A stretch of 10,390 nucleotides of DNA. Source: an uncultured beta proteobacterium (GTDB lineage Bacteria > Pseudomonadota > Gammaproteobacteria > Burkholderiales > SG8-39). The DNA is taken from assembly GCA_903868285.1 (NCBI GenBank), contig CAIPUP010000269.1, forward strand, positions 1-10,390, given 5' to 3'. Numbering within the stretch: the stretch's first letter is position 1; each line of letters opens with the position of its first letter. Both the position numbers and the translations under genes were made by a program. Of the stretch, positions 5,365 through 10,390 are shown one piece after another. The notes beneath the pieces are model-generated. The model was given only the letters and a program-made list of their open reading frames with translations, ran no database searches and had not been told where the DNA came from.

Positions 5365-6279
5365 ATGACCAATAAAAACACCGCTGATTCCATTGCCGAA
5401 GCTGGCAGTAATGCCACTCTCAAGGCCAATGTCTTGGCCGAGGCGCTGCCTTATATCCGCCGGTTTCATGGCAAGACCATCGTGGTCAAGTATGGCGGCA
5501 ATGCCATGACCGACATCGCGCTGCAAAAAAGCTTTGCCCATGATGTGGTGCTGCTCAAGCTGGTGGGCATGAATCCCGTGGTGGTGCATGGTGGCGGACC
5601 ACAGATCGAGCAGTTACTGGAGCGCCTGAATATCAAGAGTCAGTTTGTGCAGGGTATGCGGGTCACTGATGCAGACACCATGGATGTCGTGGAAATGGTG
5701 TTGGGTGGTGCGGTCAACAAGGACATCGTCACCCTGATCAATCAGGCGGGTGGCAAGGCGGTCGGCCTGACCGGCCAGGATGGCAGTTTGATTCGTGCCC
5801 GCAAGATGATGATCAGTGCCAAGGATGACCCGGGGCAGAAAATCGATATCGGCATGGTGGGTGAGATCGCCTCGATTGATCCGGGCGTGATCGTTGCGCT
5901 GGAGCAGGGTGGTTTCATTCCGGTCGTTGCGCCCATTGGTATTGGCGAAGATGGCGAGACCTTCAACATCAATGCCGATCTGGTGGCCGGCAAGCTGGCC
6001 GAGGTGCTCAAGGCGGAAAAGCTGGTGCTGCTGACCAATACCCCGGGTGTGCTGGACAAGCAGGGCAATCTGCTCACTGGCATTACGCCGCGTCAGATCG
6101 ATGACATGCTGGAGGACGGCACGCTCTCCGGTGGCATGCTGCCCAAGATCAGTTCGGCCCTGGATGCGGCGCGCAGTGGTGTCAAGAGCGTGCACATCAT
6201 TGATGGCCGTACACCGCACTCGCTGCTGCTGGAAATTCTGACCGACGAAGGCATCGGTACCCTGATCAAATCAAAGTGA
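5365..6279 (+). CDS. argB: N-acetyl-L-glutamate kinase (arginine biosynthesis)
   Basis: The 304-residue cytoplasmic enzyme phosphorylates N-acetyl-L-glutamate with ATP, the second step of arginine synthesis. Amino-acid-kinase motifs are in the expected order: VVKYGGNAM with catalytic K42, VVHGGGPQI (H75, G76-78) for substrate binding, MRVTDADTMDVVEMVLGG, NINAD (N201-D205), LLTNTPGVLDKQG, and GGMLPKI with the second phosphate-stabilising lysine K261. Length and the N-terminal helix with ALPYIRRFHGKT fit the arginine-inhibited hexameric type of Pseudomonas rather than the shorter E. coli enzyme, so feedback inhibition by arginine is likely. An agg at 5356-5358 with 6-bp spacing precedes the ATG. 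No other arg gene is present, as is usual for scattered arg genes. Downstream it converges on the peptidase gene, 35 bp away. The identity is secure. Confidence 0.97.
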   Translation: MTNKNTADSIAEAGSNATLKANVLAEALPYIRRFHGKTIVVKYGGNAMTDIALQKSFAHDVVLLKLVGMNPVVVHGGGPQIEQLLERLNIKSQFVQGMRVTDADTMDVVEMVLGGAVNKDIVTLINQAGGKAVGLTGQDGSLIRARKMMISAKDDPGQKIDIGMVGEIASIDPGVIVALEQGGFIPVVAPIGIGEDGETFNINADLVAGKLAEVLKAEKLVLLTNTPGVLDKQGNLLTGITPRQIDDMLEDGTLSGGMLPKISSALDAARSGVKSVHIIDGRTPHSLLLEILTDEGIGTLIKSK

Positions 6280-6314
6280 TCCTGGTGCTGGGCGTTCTCC
6301 TGGCGCAGGCCGGT

Positions 6315-6800
6315 TCAGGCCAGGATCTTGCCCTGCGCATCGACCAGCCCGAGCAGATAGCCTTGCCTGCTGTCGTGGATGCTGAGTACGCGTTGGCGTG
6401 GCTCGGTGTCAGGTGACGCGAACGACAGATGTACCCAGCGGCCATATTCCAGAATGCATTGATCAAACGGAATGTTGGCTGCGCTGGCCTGGCTATGGGT
6501 GCTGATGGCTCGCGCCACAGCCAGGGGTGGGCCGAATTCGGCGCAGGTGAAGTCCGCCGCCAGCCCCTCGCAATGCTGGGAACGGAGGGCGCCACCGACA
6601 GCGGCGTTCAGCGCTGGTGAGCGATAGGCGCTGGAAATCTGCAGTGGATGTCCCAGTAGCGTTTGCACTTGTTCCAGGCCCTCGGCCAGAGCTTGCAAGT
6701 TGCGCAGCGCAATGGCATCAGGCTGATTGTCGATGCCGCGTGCCTGTGCGGTTTCAGAGGCGATCAGCTGATCGAGATGAAAGTGCGGGGTGAGCTGCAT
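6315..6800 (-). CDS. Small M15-family (M15_3-like) zinc peptidase
   Basis: The 161-residue product resembles the M15_3 peptidases, which include phage endolysin-like L,D/D,D-endopeptidases and D-Ala-D-Ala carboxypeptidases acting on peptidoglycan cross-links. The motif ISSAYRSPALNAAVGG (55-70) is followed by SQHCEGLAADF with zinc ligands H76 and D83, then ILEYGRWVHLSF with E118 as likely catalytic base and H124 as third ligand. No signal peptide is visible, so export would need another route or the substrate is intracellular. The open frame extends far upstream, but I start at 6800 because MQLTPHFHLDQLIAS is the usual family N-terminus, and the upstream part is antisense to the phosphatase gene. 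The ribosome-binding site is poor. Whether it is active on cell wall is inference. No phage genes surround it. Confidence 0.85.
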   Translation of the reverse strand: MQLTPHFHLDQLIASETAQARGIDNQPDAIALRNLQALAEGLEQVQTLLGHPLQISSAYRSPALNAAVGGALRSQHCEGLAADFTCAEFGPPLAVARAISTHSQASAANIPFDQCILEYGRWVHLSFASPDTEPRQRVLSIHDSRQGYLLGLVDAQGKILA

Positions 6801-6808
6801 GGTTCTGA

Positions 6809-6814
6809 ATTCTA
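6809..6814 (-). promoter_or_regulatory. Candidate -10 element for the M15 peptidase gene
   Basis: On the minus strand TAGAAT (5 of 6 to TATAAT) lies 8 bp before the ATG at 6800. Transcription would begin at or within a few bases of the start codon, which agrees with the lack of a clear Shine-Dalgarno sequence. No strong -35 is seen about 17 bp upstream, inside the divergent gene. Confidence 0.35.
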
Positions 6815-6830
6815 GTCTGGTGATCTGAGC

Positions 6831-7544
6831 ATGTTCGAGACCCTTCGTATCCATCCGCCCCTGCTGTGGGTGTTTGATCTGGATAACACCCTGCATGACG
6901 CCAGGCCGCATGTCTTTCCGCATATCAATCGCAGCATGACCGACTACATTCGGCAGCATTTGCGTCTGGACGAGGCCGAGGCGCAGGCACTGCGCCTGCA
7001 TTACTGGCGCACCTATGGCGCCACGCTCAAGGGACTGATGCATCACCATCAGATCGATGCCCGGCACTTTTTGCAGCAGACCCATCGCTTTGACGATCTG
7101 TCGCGCATGCTCTTGCCCGAGCCGGGGCTGCGTCAGACCCTGGCCCGTCTGCCTGGTCGGCGGGTGGTGCTGACCAACGGCCCCTTGCACTATGCCGAGA
7201 GCGCCTTGCAGTTGATGGGTGTGGCCGGGCTGTTCAGTGCGGTCTATGGCGTCGAGCACAGTGCCTTTCGGCCCAAGCCCGATATCGCCGCCTTGCACGC
7301 CCTGCTCAAGGCCGAGCGCGTAGTGCCGCAGCGGGTGGTGCTGGTCGAGGACACGCTGGAGAACCTGCGGCCGGCGCGCCAACTGGGCATGCGTACGGTG
7401 TGGATCAGTCGCTCGCTGCGTTACCCAGGCTGGCTGGACTTGCGACTGCCGATGCTGCGGGGACTGCCGCGTGCGGCGGCAGCGCGGGGATGGCTGGGTA
7501 GCAAGCGCTCACATGATGTGCCGGGGCAGGACGAAACCACCTAG
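6831..7544 (+). CDS. HAD-family phosphatase, pyrimidine 5'-nucleotidase-like
   Basis: The 237-residue product carries all four HAD motifs. Motif I is FDLDNTLH with nucleophile D16 and acid/base D18. Motif II is VVLTNG with T115. Motif III is FRPKPD with K149. Motif IV is VLVEDTLENL with E173-D174. The long helical cap after motif I (HINRSMTDYIRQHLRLDEAEA, then HYWRTYGATLKGLM) is typical of the SDT1/PHM8-like pyrimidine 5'-nucleotidase group, which dephosphorylates UMP/CMP and sometimes other small phosphates. The true substrate is inferred. The start at 6831 has a modest ggtga at 6819-6823. The TAG stop at 7542-7544 lies inside the candidate slmA -10 element, and the slmA ATG is 45 bp further on, so the two may be both cotranscribed and separately promoted. 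The basic tail after residue 210 is not conserved. Confidence 0.88.
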   Translation: MFETLRIHPPLLWVFDLDNTLHDARPHVFPHINRSMTDYIRQHLRLDEAEAQALRLHYWRTYGATLKGLMHHHQIDARHFLQQTHRFDDLSRMLLPEPGLRQTLARLPGRRVVLTNGPLHYAESALQLMGVAGLFSAVYGVEHSAFRPKPDIAALHALLKAERVVPQRVVLVEDTLENLRPARQLGMRTVWISRSLRYPGWLDLRLPMLRGLPRAAAARGWLGSKRSHDVPGQDETT

Positions 7545-7547
7545 AAT
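7542..7547 (+). promoter_or_regulatory. Candidate -10 element for slmA
   Basis: TAGAAT (5 of 6 to TATAAT) lies 42 bp before the slmA ATG at 7590 and begins with the stop codon of the upstream phosphatase gene. No good -35 is visible at the right distance. It also sits just before the in-frame ATG at 7554, which argues that the 7554 ATG is not the slmA start. Confidence 0.35.
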
Positions 7548-7567
7548 GCGGCGTTGCGTTGTTCGCC

Positions 7568-7578
7568 GTGTTACTCAC
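7568..7578 (+). promoter_or_regulatory. Possible imperfect SlmA-binding-site-like sequence
   Basis: GTGTTACTCAC resembles the SlmA binding consensus GTGAGTACTCAC: the right half TACTCAC is exact and the outer GTG is present, but one base is missing in the left half. It lies between the candidate -10 and the Shine-Dalgarno sequence of slmA, where an autoregulatory operator would be placed. The missing base changes half-site spacing, so real binding is uncertain. Confidence 0.2.
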
Positions 7579-7589
7579 CAGGAGCAGTC

Positions 7590-8159
7590 ATGCCGCCGAA
7601 AAAAGTCGGAGAACGCCGTTTGCAGATTTTGCAGACGCTGGCCGAAATGCTGCAGCATCCCAAGGGCGAGCGCATCACCACCGCCTTGCTGGCGGCGCGG
7701 CTGGAGGTTTCTGAGGCGGCGCTGTACCGGCATTTCGCCAGCAAGGCACAGATGTTCGAGGGCCTGATCGAGTTCATCGAGGGCTCGGTGTTCGGTCTGA
7801 TCAATCAGATCGAAACCGAGCAGGAACAGGGTCTGGCGCAACTGCGGGCGATCCTGGCCATGCTGCTGGGTTTTGCGGCCAAGAATCCCGGCATGGTGCG
7901 GGTGCTGATTGGCGATGCGCTGGTGAACGAGAACGAGCGCCTGCAAGTGCGCATCAATCAACTGCATGACCGTATCGAAGCCAGTTTGAAGCAGGCGCTA
8001 CGGGTTGCTGCCAGTCAGGGGCACGCCGTGACGGATGCTGGTGCCGAGGCCAACCTCATGCTGTGCTATGTGGTCGGACGCTGGCACCAGTTTGCCAAGA
8101 GCGGCTTCAAGAAGAATCCGGCCGAGGGTTTCGAGCGGCAGTGGTTGCGCCTGAGCTGA
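7590..8159 (+). CDS. slmA: Nucleoid occlusion factor SlmA (TetR family)
   Basis: The 189-residue protein matches SlmA, which binds specific chromosomal sites and, when DNA-bound, antagonises FtsZ so the division ring does not form over the nucleoid. A TetR-type helix-turn-helix covers about residues 10-58, with ERITTALLAARLEVSEAALYRHFASKAQMFEGLIEF; the SEAALYRHF recognition segment is the SlmA signature. A regulatory domain follows, with MLLGFAAKNPGMVRVLIGDAL and the C-terminal WHQFAKSGFKKNP. Length is close to the E. coli protein (198 residues), with a slightly shorter C-terminus. The start at 7590 has AGGAG at 7580-7584, 5-bp spacing, and is preferred over the in-frame ATG at 7554. It follows the HAD phosphatase by 45 bp. 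Its last 53 bp overlap uup on the other strand. Confidence 0.95.
   Translation: MPPKKVGERRLQILQTLAEMLQHPKGERITTALLAARLEVSEAALYRHFASKAQMFEGLIEFIEGSVFGLINQIETEQEQGLAQLRAILAMLLGFAAKNPGMVRVLIGDALVNENERLQVRINQLHDRIEASLKQALRVAASQGHAVTDAGAEANLMLCYVVGRWHQFAKSGFKKNPAEGFERQWLRLS
8107..8159. other. 53-bp antisense overlap of the slmA and uup 3' coding ends
   Basis: The slmA stop (8157-8159, plus) and the uup stop (8107-8109, minus) lie inside each other's coding sequence. The shared segment encodes the last 17 residues of Uup, which lie beyond the usual end near ERWEMLEAL, and the last residues of SlmA (about FKKNPAEGFERQWLRLS). No room is left for a terminator between the genes, so transcripts must overlap. 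Confidence 0.85.
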
Positions 8160-10035
8160 GCGCTTCCAGCATTTCCCAGCGCTCCAGTTTTTCCATCAGC
8201 AAGGCTTCTATGGTTTCGATGCGCTGCTGGCTGTTGCGGATCGTCTGCGCATCCTCGCGATAGAAATCAGCCTCGCTCATACGGGCAGTGAGCGTGCCCT
8301 GTTCTTCTTCCAGTGCAGCGATTTCACCAGGCAGCGCCGCCAGTTCCCGCGTCTCCTTGTAGGACAGCTTGCTGCGTGGTGCCGCGGCCGGGCTCGCAGT
8401 CTGCACTGCAACGCTTGCAACGTTGGGGTTGGCAGTGTCGACGGCAGCCGGTGATCGCAGTCCGCCGCTCTGGCGCAGCCAGTCGCTGTAGCCGCCGACA
8501 TATTCGCGCCAGCGCCCCTCGCCTTCATAGGCCAGGGTCTGCGTAACCACGTTATCGAGAAAGGTGCGGTCATGACTGACCAGCAACAGCGTGCCGCGAT
8601 AGTCCTGCAGCGCTTGCTCGAGCAGCTCGAGTGATTCGATATCCAGATCGTTGGTCGGCTCATCCAGTACCAGCACATTGGCCGGCCGGGCGAACAGCCG
8701 CGCCAGCAACAGCCGGTTGCGCTCGCCACCGGAGAGCAGCTTGACCGGGGCATTGATGCGACGCGGCGGAAACAGGAAGTCGCCGAGGTAACTCATGATG
8801 TGCTTGCGCACGCCATCGATTTCTACCCATTCGCTTCCCGGGCTGATGGTCTCGGCCAGGGTGCGTTCCGGATCGAGTTGTTCGCGCATCTGGTCAAAGT
8901 AGGCGATCTGCAGCCCGGTGCCCAGTCGCACCTGACCGCTATCCGGAGCCAGGGTGCCAAGGATGATTTGCAGTAGGGTGGATTTGCCGCAGCCGTTGGG
9001 GCCGATGAAGCCGATGCGATCGCCGCGACTGATGATCATCGACACATCGCGTACTACCTCGCGCATCTCGGCTTGTACTGCGCCCGCGACCCCGGGGCCA
9101 GACTGCGCCTCGGCGGTGCCCGACGGGAATTGTTTGCCAATGTGGGTCAGCTCGGCCACCAGCTTGCCCGAGCGTTCTCCGGCATCCAGACCGATACGCA
9201 GCTGACCGATGCGTTCGCGGCGGTTGGCGCGCGCTTCGCGCAACTGCTCCAGGCGCTTGATGCGCCCTTGGCTGCGGGTGCGACGGGCCTCGACCCCCTT
9301 GCGTATCCACACCTCCTCTTGCGCCCAGAACTTCTCGAAGCGGCGATTGGCCAGGTCTTCGCTGGCTATGTGTTGCGCCTTGGCGCGCTCATAGGCAGCG
9401 TAATTGCCATCGGTACTGCGCAGCAGACCGCGATCGAGCTCGACGATGCGGGTGGCGACACGGTCCAGAAACGCCCGGTCGTGGGTGATCACTACCGCAG
9501 TACAGCGCGCCCGTTGCAGCACGCTCTCCAGTTGTGCGATGCCATCAATATCCAGATGGTTGGTGGGCTCATCCAGTAGCAGCAGGTCGGGTTGCAGCGA
9601 GAACGCCAGTGCCAGCGCGGCACGCTTGCGTTCGCCACCGGAGGCGCTGTCCGGTGCGGTATCGCCGGACAGCCCGAAGCGTTGCAGGAATTCAGTCAGG
9701 CGCTGTTCGGTCTGCCATGGCTCGACACTGGCCAGGCTGGGGTCTGCCGCCAGGGTGTCTGCTGCGCGCAGCAGCAGGCTCTGGCGCAAAGTGGCGGCGG
9801 CGGGCAGCTGCGGTTCCTGGTCGACGCTGATCACGCGCAGACCATCGCGGCGCTTGAGATCGCCCTCATCCAGAGCGATCCGACCACTCAGCACCCCCAG
9901 CAGTGAGGATTTACCGGTGCCATTGCGCCCGATCAGGCCGACCCGTTCGCTGTCCTGCAGCACCAGGCTGGCACGATCGAGCAGCGGCAGCATGCCAAAG
10001 GCCAGTTGCGCTTCCTGCAGTACCAGAGCGGTCAT
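8107..10035 (-). CDS. uup: ABC-F family ATPase Uup
   Basis: The 642-residue product is a soluble ABC-F protein with two nucleotide-binding domains and no membrane segments. Uup acts on ribosomes and/or branched DNA and affects precise transposon excision. Domain 1 has Walker A GRNGTGKS (36-43), signature SGGERKRAALA and Walker B LLLLDEPTNHLD. The linker has FWAQEEVWIRKGVEARRTR, diagnostic of Uup. Domain 2 has GPNGCGKST, LLSGGERNRLLLARL and LVLDEPTNDLD. A C-terminal coiled coil (about 570-625) starts at KLSYKETRELAALP and ends FERWE-like at LERWEMLEAL, matching the DNA-binding Uup tail. Oddities are an Ala/Gly/Gln-rich insert of roughly 20 residues at the start of domain 2 (near 9110) and about 15 extra C-terminal residues that read through the slmA 3' end. 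The start at 10035 fits homologues; the frame continues upstream to 10149, but that ATG overlaps a candidate -10. Confidence 0.95.
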   Translation of the reverse strand: MTALVLQEAQLAFGMLPLLDRASLVLQDSERVGLIGRNGTGKSSLLGVLSGRIALDEGDLKRRDGLRVISVDQEPQLPAAATLRQSLLLRAADTLAADPSLASVEPWQTEQRLTEFLQRFGLSGDTAPDSASGGERKRAALALAFSLQPDLLLLDEPTNHLDIDGIAQLESVLQRARCTAVVITHDRAFLDRVATRIVELDRGLLRSTDGNYAAYERAKAQHIASEDLANRRFEKFWAQEEVWIRKGVEARRTRSQGRIKRLEQLREARANRRERIGQLRIGLDAGERSGKLVAELTHIGKQFPSGTAEAQSGPGVAGAVQAEMREVVRDVSMIISRGDRIGFIGPNGCGKSTLLQIILGTLAPDSGQVRLGTGLQIAYFDQMREQLDPERTLAETISPGSEWVEIDGVRKHIMSYLGDFLFPPRRINAPVKLLSGGERNRLLLARLFARPANVLVLDEPTNDLDIESLELLEQALQDYRGTLLLVSHDRTFLDNVVTQTLAYEGEGRWREYVGGYSDWLRQSGGLRSPAAVDTANPNVASVAVQTASPAAAPRSKLSYKETRELAALPGEIAALEEEQGTLTARMSEADFYREDAQTIRNSQQRIETIEALLMEKLERWEMLEALSSGATTAARNPRPDSS

Positions 10036-10140
10036 GCTGTCCGATCTGCTGTCATGGCGGTGCTCCCGAAAAATGCGAGGGCGCAGCATACTCCAGCCGG
10101 CTGCATCGCCGGGCTGAGCGATGTCGTTGGGTATGCTGGG

Positions 10141-10190
10141 AAAAATCATATAACCTATTGATTTAATTGATTATTTTTTAATATCGTCGA
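10141..10190. promoter_or_regulatory. AT-rich divergent promoter region with IHF-like site
   Basis: This stretch is almost entirely A/T in an otherwise GC-rich window. It contains ttgatt (10158-10163) and taatat (10179-10184), a weak plus-strand -35/-10 pair with 15-bp spacing. On the minus strand at 10163-10151, AATCAATAGGTTA fits the IHF consensus WATCARNNNNTTR at every defined position. It lies between uup and the frame that starts at 10198, so it probably serves both directions. The IHF match is easy to obtain by chance in AT-rich DNA. Confidence 0.4.
10145..10150 (-). promoter_or_regulatory. Candidate -10 element for uup
   Basis: TATGAT on the minus strand (5 of 6 to TATAAT) lies in the AT-rich patch about 110 bp upstream of the chosen uup ATG, leaving a leader of about 100 nt. 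A weak -35 (TAATCA, 3 of 6) is 17 bp upstream. The element overlaps the most upstream in-frame ATG, which supports the later start. Confidence 0.4.
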
Positions 10191-10197
10191 ATCATCC

Positions 10198-10390
10198 ATG
10201 CGCGTTGCCAGGTACGCTGTCGATGGCGATGGAACGAAGTCATTTGAATTTTGTGCGCTGCGGGGTGAGAATCCGCGCCTTCGCGCCCAATCCCGCCGGC
10301 GTATCCGAGATGGCATGACAACCCCGACGCAATCCCCCCTCGCTGCAGGCGAGGTCGCCAGCCCTGATCACGCGCACGCCGCAGTGCACG
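10198..10390 (+). CDS. Possible 5' end of an unidentified gene running off the right edge
   Basis: From the ATG at 10198 the frame has no stop for 64 codons to the edge of the window. The first 39 residues are Arg-rich. An alternative in-frame ATG at 10315 gives MTTPTQSPLAAGEVASPDHA, a more natural N-terminus. Neither start has a strong Shine-Dalgarno sequence (a weak gagatgg at 10307-10313 precedes the second). The frame is divergent from uup, downstream of the AT-rich promoter-like patch. I do not recognise a family. In DNA this GC-rich, a stop-free stretch of this size can occur by chance. Confidence 0.35.
   Translation, partial: MRVARYAVDGDGTKSFEFCALRGENPRLRAQSRRRIRDGMTTPTQSPLAAGEVASPDHAHAAVH

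Noticed and set aside
6299..6324. Convergent terminator between argB and the peptidase gene (cctggc 6299-6304 with gccagg 6319-6324)
   Set aside because: The stem has only six pairs with a 14-nt loop, no T-tract on either strand, and it overlaps the peptidase stop. It is too weak to call.
6378..6392. SlmA-site-like ctgagtacgcg inside the M15 gene
   Set aside because: It matches only 8 of 12 consensus positions, lies inside coding sequence and lacks the right half-site.
6761..6774. Perfect 14-bp palindrome cgatcagctgatcg upstream of the phosphatase gene
   Set aside because: It lies in the M15 coding sequence and encodes conserved-looking residues (LDQLI). About one perfect 14-bp palindrome is expected by chance in 10 kb, so it is not evidence for an operator.
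6801..7382. Extended 355-residue minus-strand frame including the M15 peptidase
   Set aside because: The upstream 194 codons are antisense to the HAD phosphatase and show no domain. The family N-terminus starts at 6800.
7554..7589. Upstream ATG of slmA at 7554
   Set aside because: It is nearly adjacent to the candidate -10 and has no ribosome site. The ATG at 7590 has AGGAG and gives the normal SlmA length.
8277..8753. Long alternative frames on both strands within uup, argB, slmA and the receptor gene
   Set aside because: They are overlapping shadow frames of GC-rich coding genes with Arg/Pro/Ala-rich translations, no domains and no ribosome sites.
10036..10149. N-terminal extension of Uup to 10149
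   Set aside because: The first ATG overlaps a candidate -10 element. The extra 38 residues do not resemble Uup, whose homologues begin at the MTALVLQEAQLAF position.
10258..10300. Cobalamin- or FMN-riboswitch-like string around ggggtgagaatcc
   Set aside because: Only the short GGTGANAATCC-like string matches. The B12 box and the other conserved FMN elements are missing, and the surrounding sequence does not fold into either class by eye.

Overview
The window is GC-rich chromosomal DNA of a proteobacterium, most likely a gammaproteobacterium. The main evidence is an SlmA nucleoid-occlusion factor, which is a gammaproteobacterial marker, together with an arginine-sensitive-type ArgB and a Uup-type ABC-F ATPase. 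The argB / pyrimidine-5'-nucleotidase-like HAD / slmA neighbourhood suggests Pseudomonadales (Pseudomonas or Moraxellaceae relatives), but the genus cannot be fixed from sequence alone. I see no insertion sequence, integrase, phage module, CRISPR array, tRNA or rRNA. The gene content looks like ordinary core plus light accessory chromosome.

Layout, left to right. Bases 1-41 hold a probable 3' tail of a gene that enters from outside. Next come a small DUF2946-like membrane-anchored protein (107-535) and a TonB-dependent outer-membrane receptor of the ZnuD type (617-2782). The two are separated by a leader with a perfect 8-bp stem and look like a two-gene metal (probably zinc) acquisition unit. 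A 202-bp intergenic region follows. It contains a hairpin, a perfect 14-bp inverted repeat, a near-consensus sigma-32 heat-shock promoter and a strongly foldable 5' leader, all ahead of a small heat-shock protein (hsp20, 2985-3437). Another large hairpin separates hsp20 from an orphan FAD-dependent aromatic-type monooxygenase (3557-5302).

The housekeeping block then begins. argB (5365-6279, arginine biosynthesis) converges on a small M15-type peptidase gene on the minus strand (6315-6800). That gene is divergent, with only 30 bp between start codons, from a pyrimidine-5'-nucleotidase-like HAD phosphatase (6831-7544). slmA follows (7590-8159). Its 3' end overlaps antisense by 53 bp with the 3' end of uup (8107-10035, minus strand). 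Upstream of uup is an AT-rich patch, unlike the rest of the window, with candidate promoter and IHF signals. A frame starting at 10198 runs open off the right edge.

The genes do not form one pathway. The most interesting material is regulatory: the hsp20 upstream region, where the putative anti-Shine-Dalgarno segment lies just upstream of the predicted heat-shock transcription start; the structured gap between the DUF2946-like gene and the receptor; and the convergent slmA/uup overlap. I found no convincing wholly new biological system.
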